A DNA stretch of 6,682 nucleotides from DASTHS01 sp035718085 (GCA_035718085.1 DASTHS010000301.1:1-6682); one strand, 5' to 3'. Numbered from the stretch's first letter, positions 1 through 6,152 are shown. Numbers and translations: made by a program. Notes: generated from the sequence alone by a model not told the origin.

Positions 1-303
1 TGGCTGGCCGCCGGTGCCGGCCTGCGGGAGGTGGCCCGCGAATACATCCACACGGTCAGCCTGGCGGCGGGCACCCGCACCCGGTCGACCTCACCCGACC
101 TGCACCAGCTGGTGTCGTCGATCGTCCGCGACGGCCAGGCCCGCGGCGAGGTGGTGGCCAACCCCACCCCCGACTTCATCGCCTGGGTGCTGCTGGCGTC
201 GCTGTCGAGCGCCATCGCCACCTGGCTGGGCACGCCCGAGACGCTGCGCCGGCGCAGCGAGGAGACCCTGCAGCTGCTCTTCACCGGCCTGCTCGCCGGT
301 TGA
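1..303 (+). CDS. TetR-family transcriptional regulator, C-terminal part (5' end outside the window)
   Basis: The frame is open from base 1 and ends at TGA 301-303, giving about 100 residues of a protein whose start lies to the left. The visible part is all helical: an Arg/Glu-rich helix, a DLHQLVSSIVRDGQARGEV segment, then a hydrophobic helix (FIAWVLLASLSSAIATWL) and a final helix ending LLFTGLLAG. This is the usual layout of the ligand-binding and dimerisation domain of TetR repressors, where 'IVRDGQARGE-' followed by a hydrophobic dimer helix is typical. The DNA-binding helix-turn-helix would be in the missing N-terminal part, so family membership is inferred from the C-terminal half only. 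The GTG at 31 is inside the gene and is not its start. It lies in the same direction as the genes that follow, but nothing seen shows that it regulates them. Ligand and targets are unknown. Confidence 0.68.
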   Translation, partial: WLAAGAGLREVAREYIHTVSLAAGTRTRSTSPDLHQLVSSIVRDGQARGEVVANPTPDFIAWVLLASLSSAIATWLGTPETLRRRSEETLQLLFTGLLAG

Positions 304-350
304 GCGCAGCGCCACGCCCCGGTTGGGCTGCGGCCGGGGTCGGCGCGACG

Positions 351-521
351 ATGGCGGGCGTGATCTGGGTGTGGATGTGGGTGACGGGCAGCCTGGCCGG
401 CATGTGGGCGCTCCAGGGCGTCGCGAAGGCGATCGCCCGCCACGGTGACGCCCGCATCGGCGAGGAGGCCGAGGCGTGGCTGCGCCGCCAGACCCCGCCC
501 CACCCCGGCGCCCAGGCCTAG
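351..521 (+). CDS. small single-pass membrane protein, 56 aa, unknown function
   Basis: A 56-residue protein starting MAGVIWVWMWVTGSLAGMW and ending PPHPGAQA. Residues about 4-22 form a Trp-rich hydrophobic segment long enough to cross the membrane once. Then comes a short amphipathic, charged tail (AKAIARHGDARIGEEAEAWLRRQ), probably cytoplasmic. The frame stays open back to a TTG at 300 that overlaps the stop of the TetR gene. The codons between 300 and 350 (GCA, CCA, GGT, GCT) lack the strict G/C third-position bias seen from 351 on, so the ATG at 351 is preferred. No good ribosome binding site precedes it. The gene sits 54 bases before pspA in the same direction. PspA-type systems often include small membrane partners, so a link to envelope stress is possible, but this is inference. 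I do not recognise the family. Confidence 0.5.
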   Translation: MAGVIWVWMWVTGSLAGMWALQGVAKAIARHGDARIGEEAEAWLRRQTPPHPGAQA

Positions 522-561
522 CGGGCCGACGGCAGCGGTAACGTCACGGTCACCAGCGTCG

Positions 562-567
562 AAGGAG
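562..567 (+). promoter_or_regulatory. ribosome binding site of pspA
   Basis: AAGGAG, 8 bases before the ATG at 576. It is the strongest Shine-Dalgarno match in the left half of the window and fixes the start of the PspA-like protein. Confidence 0.75.
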
Positions 568-575
568 TTCGGACA

Positions 576-1370
576 ATGTCGTGGGGCAAGCTCTTCAAGC
601 GGGCCAACAGCTACGCCCAGGCCTCGGCGTCGGCGAAGCTCGACGCGCACGCCGACCCCAAGGTCCAGCTCGAGCAGGCCATCCGCGACCTGCAGGCGCA
701 CCACCGCGACCTCGAGGCCGCCGCCGCCCAGGTGATCGCCCAGGAGAAGCAGGCCAAGATGCGCCTCTCCGAGCTGTCGAACCAGGAGGCGAAGTACACC
801 AAGTCGGCGATCGCCGCCCAGCAGTCGGGCAACCTCGACGCCGCCCGCACCTTCGCCAACCAGATCGCGTCGCTGCGCGAGCAGATCCAGAGCATGGGCA
901 CCCAGGTGCCACAGCTCGAGGCCCTGGCCTCCGACGCCCGGGTGGCGGTCGCCGAGTCGGCCGAGCAGCTGCAGCAGAAGCTCAACGAGCGCAACGTGCT
1001 GCGCGCCCAGATCGACCAGACCCGCATGCAGCAGCAGGTGGCGGCGTCGATGAAGGCGGTGACCGACATCGCCGGCGACAACGACGTGCCCTCCTTCGAG
1101 GAGATCAAGCAGAAGGTCGCCGGTCAGTTCGCCGAGGCCCAGGCCCGCACCGAGCTGGCCAGCGCCAGCCCCCAGGTGCAGCTGATGCACGCCCAGCACC
1201 TCGAGCTGCAGAGCCAGGCCGACTCCATCCTCGCCGAGCTGTCGTCGGGGTCGGCCCAGGCCGCCGTGCTCTCGACCCCGGCGGCCCCCGGGGCGCTCAC
1301 CGCCGGCGAGGTGGTCGACGAGGCCGAGCCGGTGGCCGGGGAGCAGGCGGCAGAGGGCGCGGCGGGGTAG
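576..1370 (+). CDS. pspA: PspA/IM30 family membrane-stress protein
   Basis: A 264-residue, mostly alpha-helical protein of the PspA/IM30 (Vipp1) family. These peripheral membrane proteins form large assemblies on the inner face of the membrane and help keep it intact under stress. The N-terminus (MSWGKLFKRANSYAQASASA) is a short amphipathic stretch of the kind that binds lipid. It is followed by the family-type segment with DPKVQLEQAIRDLQ at residues 27-40. Long heptad-like coiled coils rich in Gln, Ala, Glu and Arg run from about 30 to 160 and from 172 to 222, broken near GDNDVP (167-172). The last 40 or so residues are a disordered Ala/Pro/Glu/Gly tail, beyond the usual roughly 220-230 residues of the core family. 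The start is set by AAGGAG at 562-567. It is followed after 10 bases by the 43-residue peptide gene, so co-transcription is likely. No PspF- or PspC-like gene is visible. Family assignment is firm; the stress that induces it is not shown. Confidence 0.88.
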   Translation: MSWGKLFKRANSYAQASASAKLDAHADPKVQLEQAIRDLQAHHRDLEAAAAQVIAQEKQAKMRLSELSNQEAKYTKSAIAAQQSGNLDAARTFANQIASLREQIQSMGTQVPQLEALASDARVAVAESAEQLQQKLNERNVLRAQIDQTRMQQQVAASMKAVTDIAGDNDVPSFEEIKQKVAGQFAEAQARTELASASPQVQLMHAQHLELQSQADSILAELSSGSAQAAVLSTPAAPGALTAGEVVDEAEPVAGEQAAEGAAG

Positions 1371-1380
1371 GGCTGACCCG

Positions 1381-1512
1381 ATGACCGACGTGAGCAAGAC
1401 GCCCGGCCCCGACGACGCACCCGAGGAGCGCACCGACGAGGAGCGCGACGCGCTCGTCGACGAGCAGGCGGAAGAGAGCTTCCCCGCCAGCGACCCCCCC
1501 TCCACCTACTAG
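1381..1512 (+). CDS. 43-residue acidic peptide with ESFPASDPPS C-terminal motif
   Basis: The frame starts ATG ACC GAC GTG at 1381 and stops at TAG 1510-1512. The peptide begins MTDVSKTPGPDDAPEERTDE and ends DEQAEESFPASDPPSTY. It is strongly acidic, has no cysteine or membrane segment, and looks unstructured. The closing ESFPASDPPS is, to my knowledge, a recurrent signature of very small uncharacterised bacterial proteins, usually near the C-terminus after an acidic stretch. Conservation of that motif, strict G/C third positions and tight packing (10 bases after pspA, 16 before the acetyltransferase) support a real gene. A weak GGGG/AGGG purine run around the pspA stop could serve as ribosome binding site, so it may be translationally coupled to pspA. 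Its function is unknown. It is short enough to be dropped by most gene callers. Confidence 0.72.
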   Translation: MTDVSKTPGPDDAPEERTDEERDALVDEQAEESFPASDPPSTY

Positions 1513-1528
1513 CGGCCGCCCGACCCCG

Positions 1529-2206
1529 ATGGCCGTTCGCGCCGTGGTCGACGTCGCCCCGCTCACCACGACCGGCCGCGACCTCGACGAGGCCGCCATC
1601 GTGGCGGCGCGGGCGTTCCACATCGACCCGTTCTTCGAGTGGCTGGTGCCCGGGGAGGTGCAGCGGGCCCGGGCGCTGGCGCTGTTCTGGCGGGGCATGC
1701 TCTCGTCGCTGCCGCCGGCGGCGGAGGTCACCGGCGCCCGCCGACCCGACGGGCGCCTGGTGGGCGTGTGCGCGTGGGTGCCGCCCGGCGCCTACCCGCT
1801 GGCGGCGTCGGGGCAGGCCCGCCAGCTCGTCGGCGGGCTGCGGGCCCTGATCCGCACCCCGGGTCGCCTGGCCAAGGGCCTGCCCTACCTCTTCGCCATC
1901 GACAAGGCCCACCCCCACGAGCCGCTGTGGTACCTGATGCTCCTGGTGGTCGACCCGGTCGCCCAGCGCAGCGGCATCGGCGGCCGGCTGCAGCGCCCCG
2001 GCCTCGAGCGGGCCGACGCCGAGGGCGCCGACTGCTACCTGGAGACGCAGAAGGAGGACAACGTGGCGTACTACCGGGCGGCCGGCTACGAGGTGGCCGA
2101 GGTGCTGCGCCCGGTGGCCGGCGGCCCGCCGCTGTGGACGATGCGCCGCCCGCCGGGCGCCGGCGGCCAGCCCGGGCCGCTGGGGTCAGAGGGCGGCACC
2201 CGGTAG
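1529..2206 (+). CDS. GNAT-family N-acetyltransferase
   Basis: A 225-residue protein with the acetyl-CoA-binding core of the GNAT fold in its second half. Beta strand 4 is LWYLMLLVVDP (133-143), followed by the pyrophosphate-binding loop Q146-R-S-G149-I-G151, the standard Q/R-x-x-G-x-G motif. Then come the helix GGRLQRPGLERADAEG, the strand CYLETQ (169-174), and the NVAYYRAAGYEV helix-strand (178-189), whose Tyr residues sit where GNAT enzymes often place the general acid. The N-terminal half (AFHIDPFFEWLVP) is typical of the puromycin-acetyltransferase-like group that acts on small molecules. The last 20 residues are a Gly/Pro-rich tail. The substrate cannot be told. The start at ATG 1529 lacks a clear ribosome binding site; GTG at 1544 is an in-frame alternative. 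It lies 16 bases after the small acidic peptide gene and its 3' end overlaps the convergent DUF445 gene by 21 bases. Confidence 0.85.
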   Translation: MAVRAVVDVAPLTTTGRDLDEAAIVAARAFHIDPFFEWLVPGEVQRARALALFWRGMLSSLPPAAEVTGARRPDGRLVGVCAWVPPGAYPLAASGQARQLVGGLRALIRTPGRLAKGLPYLFAIDKAHPHEPLWYLMLLVVDPVAQRSGIGGRLQRPGLERADAEGADCYLETQKEDNVAYYRAAGYEVAEVLRPVAGGPPLWTMRRPPGAGGQPGPLGSEGGTR

Positions 2207-3481
2207 CGCCAGCGACACCGCGTGGATGGCCACGCCGGCCAGGGCGCCGACCACGGTGCCGTTGACCCGGATGAACTGCAGGTCGCGCCCCACCGCCAGC
2301 TCGATGCGCCGGCTGGCCGCCGCCGCCGGCCACTCGGCGACCTGCCGGCGGATGAGGGTGGTGAGCTCGCTGCCGTAGCGGCCGACCACGTGGCCGACCA
2401 CGTCGGTGGCCCACCGCTCGGCGTCGTCGTGCAGGCGGCCGGCGCCGGCCAGGTCGGCGCCGAAGCGGGCGATCAGCGCCGCCGCCCGCTCGACGAGGGG
2501 GCCGCCGCCGCCGCGCAGCGACGCCCGGGTCGAGCCGATCAGCCCGGTGGCGGCATCGCGGGCGACGGCGCGCACCCGGTCGTCGTCGAGCAGGCGGCCG
2601 ACGACCTCCTCGACCCCCTCGCTCACGGCGCCCTCCGCCTGCAGGTCGGCGGCCACGTCGCGCAGCACCTGCTCGAGGGCGGCGCGCAGCGGGTGCTCGG
2701 GGTTGCGGGCGATGTCGTCGAGCTCGGTGGCGGCGTCGCGCAGCAGGCGGGTGACGAAGCGGTCGGTGGTCACCAGCCAGGTCACCCAGTTGCGCTCCTC
2801 GATGAAGCGCCGCACCGTCGGCCGCAGCTCGTCGACGTGGGTGTCGAGGTGGTCGCGGGCGCGGGCCGCCAGCACGTCGAGCAGCGGCCGCTGCGCCTGC
2901 CCGTCGACCGCGGCGGCGAGCAGCCGGCCGACGAGGGGGGCGGTGCGCGCCGAGGCCCGGTGGCGGCGGGCCAGGTCGAGCACGAGGTCGGCCACCTCGC
3001 CGCCGTCGACGCGCGCCAGCGCGGCGTCGGCGGCGACGGCCAGCTCGCCGGCGAGGGCGGCGGCGTGGCCGGGGTCGGCCAGCCACTCGCCGACGCGGCG
3101 CACCACCCCGGCGTCGGCCACCTGGGCGGCCAGGGCTTCGGGGGTGAGGAACCAGCCGGTCACGAACTCGCCGAGCTTGGTGGCCAGCTCGTCTTTCTTG
3201 CGGGGGATGAGGGCGCTGTGGGGCACCGGCAGGCCGAGGGGCCGGCGGAACAGGGCGGTGACCGCGAACCAGTCGGCGAGGCCGCCGACCACGCCGGCCT
3301 CGGCGCCGGCCCTAACGAAGGCCAGCACGCCGCCCCGGCCGCCGTCGACCACCACCCCGGCGACGTAGGCGGCGGCCGCCAGGGCCAGGAAGGCGGTGGC
3401 CACCGCCTTCATGCGGCGCAGGGCCGCCACGTCGGCAGGCGGCGCCTCGCCCACCACCCGACCGACCGCCGATGCGCGCAC
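2186..3481 (-). CDS. DUF445 family (YjiN-like) membrane-anchored protein
   Basis: A 431-residue protein read on the minus strand from a GTG at 3481. After a short cytoplasmic lead containing LRRMKAVATAFL, residues about 26-45 form a membrane segment. The family hallmark follows: VVGGLADWFAVTALFRRPLG (64-83), then PVPHSALIPRKKDELATKLG (85-104). The central 280 residues are soluble and helical, rich in Ala, Arg, Asp and Leu, with repeated LLDD/VARD-type helices. A second hydrophobic stretch (VVGALAGVAIHAVSLALPG) closes the protein near residue 410, so both ends are probably membrane-anchored. The length matches full-size members. ATG at 3412 (residue 24) is an alternative start, but it would remove the conserved LRR lead seen in relatives, so GTG 3481 is preferred with modest certainty. 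No strong ribosome binding site is seen. The biochemical role of DUF445 is not established. The gene lies downstream of the tRNA-Val gene on the same strand. Confidence 0.88.
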   Translation of the reverse strand: MRASAVGRVVGEAPPADVAALRRMKAVATAFLALAAAAYVAGVVVDGGRGGVLAFVRAGAEAGVVGGLADWFAVTALFRRPLGLPVPHSALIPRKKDELATKLGEFVTGWFLTPEALAAQVADAGVVRRVGEWLADPGHAAALAGELAVAADAALARVDGGEVADLVLDLARRHRASARTAPLVGRLLAAAVDGQAQRPLLDVLAARARDHLDTHVDELRPTVRRFIEERNWVTWLVTTDRFVTRLLRDAATELDDIARNPEHPLRAALEQVLRDVAADLQAEGAVSEGVEEVVGRLLDDDRVRAVARDAATGLIGSTRASLRGGGGPLVERAAALIARFGADLAGAGRLHDDAERWATDVVGHVVGRYGSELTTLIRRQVAEWPAAAASRRIELAVGRDLQFIRVNGTVVGALAGVAIHAVSLALPGAAL

Positions 3482-3500
3482 GCCCGCACGGTATTGCCGG

Positions 3501-3518
3501 CGCCCGCCGGGGCGGGCG
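3501..3518 (-). terminator. GC-rich hairpin between tRNA-Val and the DUF445 gene, possible terminator
   Basis: CGCCCGCC (3501-3508) and GGCGGGCG (3511-3518) are perfect inverted copies around GG. They form a stem of 7 base pairs with a 4-base loop, or 8 if fully closed. It starts 7 bases beyond the 3' end of the tRNA in the direction of transcription. No T run follows, so it is not a canonical intrinsic terminator. It may act as a weak terminator, or as a barrier protecting the tRNA 3' end during processing. In sequence this rich in G and C, such stems also arise by chance. Confidence 0.3.
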
Positions 3519-3525
3519 GCCGAGG

Positions 3526-3598
3526 TGGGCGCTGGGAGGCTCGAACTCCCGACCGCCGCCTTGTAAGGGCGGTGCTCTTCCAGCTGAGCTAAACGCCC
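3526..3598 (-). tRNA. tRNA-Val (anticodon UAC)
   Basis: A 73-nucleotide cloverleaf read on the minus strand. The acceptor stem is GGGCGTT pairing with AGCGCCC (one T-G wobble), with discriminator A. The D arm is GCTC-AGCTGGAA-GAGC. The anticodon stem CCGCC/GGCGG encloses loop CTTACAA, giving anticodon TAC (plus-strand positions 3563-3565) after the invariant T33. The variable loop CGGTC is followed by T stem GGGAG/CTCCC around TTCGAGC. This arrangement closely resembles bacterial valine tRNAs. The 3' CCA is not encoded, since CTCGG follows, so it must be added by a nucleotidyltransferase. A TAGCCT hexamer on the minus strand (3616 down to 3611) is a possible -10 box, placing transcription start about 6 bases before the tRNA; no matching -35 is evident. 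No sign of integration into this tRNA was seen. Confidence 0.95.
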
Positions 3599-3720
3599 CG
3601 GCAGCCAAGGAGGCTACCCGGCGCCCCGAGCCGCCACCGCCGCCCCTGCGCCTCCGCTGGGACCGCCCCTGCGCCCTCGCCCCGCGGTTGTCGCAGTGTT
3701 TGGGATGGGTTGTGCAGATC

Positions 3721-3745
3721 GTGACACCGTGTCACAGTATGTGAC
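3721..3745 (+). promoter_or_regulatory. compound palindromic operator upstream of the molybdenum hydroxylase operon
   Basis: Two perfect inverted repeats share a middle half-site. GTGACAC-C-GTGTCAC occupies 3721-3735 and GTCACA-GTA-TGTGAC occupies 3731-3745. The result is three alternating copies of a GTGAC/GTCAC half-site in 25 bases. It ends 31 bases before the preferred start ATG 3777, where a repressor would cover a promoter or the start of transcription. The 15-base odd-centred palindrome resembles operators of TetR-type repressors, which often read TGACA...TGTCA. GntR-type regulators are an alternative. No complete regulator gene lies next to it, so the protein that binds is unknown. 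Confidence 0.6.
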
Positions 3746-3764
3746 GCCTGCCACCTCAACCCCC

Positions 3765-3771
3765 GGGGGGA
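3765..3771 (+). promoter_or_regulatory. probable ribosome binding site of the large subunit
   Basis: A GGGGGGA purine run ends 5 bases before ATG 3777. It is not a textbook AGGAGG, but it is the only purine-rich run placed correctly for any candidate start of this gene, and it supports 3777 over GTG 3696 and ATG 3846. Confidence 0.45.
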
Positions 3772-3776
3772 CGCCC

Positions 3777-6137
3777 ATGCTCGACGCCGCACCATCGCAG
3801 CCGCTCGACCCCGGCCCCGGCACGCCGACGGGCTCCGGGCGGGCCATGCCCAGGCGACGCTTCCTCGGCCTGCTCGTCGCCGCCCCCACCCTGGCCGCCG
3901 CCGCCCGCCTGGGTCTCGCCGGCCCGGCCTCCGCCGTGACGCCGGGGTCCGAGGGCATCGGCCCGTCGGTCGAGCCCGCCGACGACTACGACCTCGGCGA
4001 CCTGCTCAACGAGGCCGCCGCCCCCACCTCGCAGCTGATCACCGTGGTGGTCGGCACCGACGGCACGATCAGCTTCGCCCTGCCGCGCGCCGAGGTCGGC
4101 CAGGGCATCACCACCGCGATCGCCATGTGCATCGCCGACGAGATGGACCTGCGCCTCGACCAGGTGCGCATCACCCTCGCCGACGCCCGCCCCGAGCTGG
4201 TGTGGAACCAGCTCACGGGCGGCTCGAACACCATGCACTCGATGTTCACCCCGGTGCGGGTGGCCGCCGCCCTGGCCAAGCAGGCGCTGCTCGACGTGGC
4301 CGCCATCGAACTGCAGTCGGCGGTCGGCCAGCTGCAGAACCGGGAGGGCGTGATCACCGCCCCGTCGGGCGCGTCGGTGACCTACGGGCAGTTGGCGACC
4401 AAGGCGGCGGTGCCCACGACCCGCACCGCCAGCGTCGAGCTCAAGGCGCCGGGCAGCTTCAGCGTGATCGGCACCCCGCAGTCGCGCATCGACGCCCTCG
4501 ACGCCGTCACCGGCCGCAAGGTCTTCGCCATGGACGTCGACGTGCCCGGCGCACTGCCCACGATGGTGTGCCGGCCGCCCACCATCAACGGCACGGTCGT
4601 CGCCGTGCGCAACGCCGCCGCCGTGCTGGCCCTGCCGGGGGTCACCGACGTGGCCGCCATCCCCACCGGCGTCGCCGTGCGCGCCGCCACCTTCGGGCAG
4701 TGCATCGACGCCGTCGACGCCCTCGACGTGGTGTGGGGCCCGGGCACCGAAGACGCCAAGAGCGACGCCGACGTCGAAGCCGAGCTCGTCGCCAACGAGC
4801 TGCCCCTCGCCCCCGCCCCGCCGGTCACCCAGGTCATCGACAAGCGCTTCACGTTCTGCTTCGTGAGCAACAGCCCGCTCGAGACCAACTCGGCGGTGGC
4901 GCGGGTCACCGAGACCAGCGCCGAGATCTGGTCGAGCCTCAAGTCGCCGATCACCGCCCAGCAGGACATCGCCCTGGCCCTCGGGCTGCCCCCGACCGCG
5001 GTCACCTGCCACGTGGTGCAGGGCGGCGGCAGCTTCGGCCGCCACCTGTTCTGGGACGCCGCCAAGGAGGCGGCCCTCGCCTCCAAGGCGTTCGGCTACA
5101 AGCCCGTGCGCCTGATGTGGCACCGCACCGACGACTTCCGCCAGGGGCGGGCCCACCCCATGGCCACGTCACGGGTGCGTGTGCAGATCGCCAACGGCGA
5201 GGTGGTCAACCTCGAGCAGCGCCACACCAGCGTCTCGACCGACTACAGCCACGGCCTCGGCGAGATCCTGTCGGCCTACGCCACCAAGGTGCCCGGGGTG
5301 AACTTCCTGGCCTACACCAGCGGCCTGTTCTACCTGACCCAGACGGTGCCGTACCGCTTCGTGAGCACCGACCAGGCCATCAACGAGATCGACACCGGCT
5401 TCAACACCGGCTCGATGCGCAACGTCTACAGCCCCGATGTGTGCACCGCCATGGAGCTGGTCGTCGACCAGGCCGCCGCCGCCCTCGGCCAGGACCCCTA
5501 CGACTTCCGCCTCGGCTACGCGAAGGACGCCCGCACCCAGGCCGTGCTCGAACGGGTGGCCGCCGCCGGCCAGTGGGGCCGCCCGCTGCCCGCCGGCGTC
5601 GCCCAGGGCATCGCCGTGCACAGCGAGTACAAGGGCCGCTGCGCCGTGCTCGCCGAGATCGACACCCGGCCCGAGACCGTCGACCGCAAGATCCGCGACG
5701 CCTACACCGGGCCGCGGGTCACCCGGGTCGTGCTCGCCGTCGACGTCGGCCTGCCCATCAACCCCCGGGGCCTCGAGGCCCAGATGCAGGGCGGGATCAT
5801 GGACGGGATCGCCAAGGCGCTGACCTTCAGCCTCCACCTGCAGAAGGGCACCTTCCTCGAGGGCAGCTGGGACAACGCCTACTACACCCGCCAGTGGAAC
5901 GTGCCGCCCGAGGTGCAGGTCATCGTGATGCCCCCGACCACCTCCGAGCCGGGCGGCGCCGGCGAGTTCGCCGTCGGCCCGACCATGGCCGCCGTGGCCT
6001 GCGCCTACGCCCGGGCGACCGGCACGGTGCCCACCAAGTTCCCGGTCAACCACGACCAGCCGCTCGGCTTCGCGGTCATCCCCACCGAGCCGCCCCTGCC
6101 CGAGTCCCCCACCGACGTCCGCCCGTCGGGCGCCTAG
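3777..6137 (+). CDS. molybdenum hydroxylase large subunit, Tat-exported (IorB/xanthine dehydrogenase superfamily)
   Basis: A 786-residue molybdopterin-cytosine-dinucleotide-type catalytic subunit resembling isoquinoline 1-oxidoreductase beta chains. These enzymes hydroxylate N-heterocycles or oxidise aldehydes with water as oxygen donor. A Tat signal lies at RRRFLG (26-31), with a hydrophobic core to about 47 and a likely cut after A51-S-A53, so the mature enzyme acts outside the membrane. The first Mo-cofactor domain is about 85-205, with NQLTGGSNTM (144-153) lining the cofactor. An a/b hammerhead-like region is at 232-323. The second Mo-cofactor region, about 355-770, has GGGSFGRH (416-423) where relatives have GGGFGR, then RNVYSP (548-553), and EPGGAGEFAVGP (724-735), whose E730 is the expected catalytic base. 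ATG 3777 is preferred because the operator lies upstream of it; ATG 3846, just before the twin arginines, would also work. The small Fe-S subunit gene follows after 15 bases. The substrate is unknown. Confidence 0.88.
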   Translation: MLDAAPSQPLDPGPGTPTGSGRAMPRRRFLGLLVAAPTLAAAARLGLAGPASAVTPGSEGIGPSVEPADDYDLGDLLNEAAAPTSQLITVVVGTDGTISFALPRAEVGQGITTAIAMCIADEMDLRLDQVRITLADARPELVWNQLTGGSNTMHSMFTPVRVAAALAKQALLDVAAIELQSAVGQLQNREGVITAPSGASVTYGQLATKAAVPTTRTASVELKAPGSFSVIGTPQSRIDALDAVTGRKVFAMDVDVPGALPTMVCRPPTINGTVVAVRNAAAVLALPGVTDVAAIPTGVAVRAATFGQCIDAVDALDVVWGPGTEDAKSDADVEAELVANELPLAPAPPVTQVIDKRFTFCFVSNSPLETNSAVARVTETSAEIWSSLKSPITAQQDIALALGLPPTAVTCHVVQGGGSFGRHLFWDAAKEAALASKAFGYKPVRLMWHRTDDFRQGRAHPMATSRVRVQIANGEVVNLEQRHTSVSTDYSHGLGEILSAYATKVPGVNFLAYTSGLFYLTQTVPYRFVSTDQAINEIDTGFNTGSMRNVYSPDVCTAMELVVDQAAAALGQDPYDFRLGYAKDARTQAVLERVAAAGQWGRPLPAGVAQGIAVHSEYKGRCAVLAEIDTRPETVDRKIRDAYTGPRVTRVVLAVDVGLPINPRGLEAQMQGGIMDGIAKALTFSLHLQKGTFLEGSWDNAYYTRQWNVPPEVQVIVMPPTTSEPGGAGEFAVGPTMAAVACAYARATGTVPTKFPVNHDQPLGFAVIPTEPPLPESPTDVRPSGA

Positions 6138-6140
6138 CGC

Positions 6141-6146
6141 GAGGAG
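6141..6146 (+). promoter_or_regulatory. ribosome binding site of the [2Fe-2S] subunit
   Basis: GAGGAG, 6 bases before ATG 6153 and 3 bases after the stop of the large subunit, consistent with coupled translation of the two subunits. Confidence 0.7.
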
Positions 6147-6152
6147 CCACCC

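Larger units (their letters stand above)
3599..3776. other. divergent intergenic region between tRNA-Val and the molybdenum hydroxylase operon
   Basis: 178 bases without a supported gene. The left part (3599-3690) is C-rich on the plus strand and holds the tRNA promoter. The right part (3690-3750) is clearly less GC-rich than everything around it, as expected for a promoter region, and holds the inverted repeats listed separately. A possible plus-strand promoter is TTGTGC (3710-3715) with CAGTAT (3735-3740), although the spacing of 19 is long. It would overlap the operator, so a bound protein would block it. The reading frame of the large subunit is open through this region back to GTG 3696, but base composition and the palindromes argue that it is not translated. 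Confidence 0.55.

Noticed and set aside
14..448. Plus-strand frame of 144 codons over the TetR end
   Set aside because: Arg/Pro/Ser-rich and out of frame with the TetR domain sequence, which reads cleanly in another frame.
2147..2170. GC-rich inverted repeat near the GNAT 3' end as a terminator
   Set aside because: It lies inside the coding sequence, has imperfect pairing and no T run. Such stems are frequent by chance at this GC content.
1728..3086. Long open frame on the minus strand (452 codons) spanning the GNAT 3' half and part of the DUF445 gene
   Set aside because: Its protein is almost only Arg, Pro, Ala and Gly without domain features. It is an out-of-frame reading of a GC-rich gene, where stop codons are rare.
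2222..3592. Open frame of 456 codons on + opposite the DUF445 gene, and a 320-codon one inside it (2406-3368)
   Set aside because: Both are antisense to a clear DUF445 gene, one runs into the tRNA, and the proteins are low-complexity His/Gly/Gln or Ser/Arg/Ala strings.
3526..3598. tRNA-Val as an integration site for a mobile element
   Set aside because: No integrase gene, repeated tRNA 3' end or composition shift is visible on either side within the window.
3720..3736. CRP-type site (TGTGA-N6-TCACA)
   Set aside because: The arms are similar but the gap between GTGA and TCAC is 7, and the palindrome is odd-centred, unlike the CRP consensus.
3696..3776. GTG 3696 as start of the large subunit
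   Set aside because: It would place the palindromes inside coding sequence and add 27 residues before an already long pre-Tat leader. It has no ribosome binding site, and codon use there is atypical for the window.
3756..5156. Long minus-strand frames opposite the molybdenum hydroxylase genes (also 5169-6542)
   Set aside because: Gly/Val/His/Asp-rich mirror readings of well-supported genes, with no recognisable motif.
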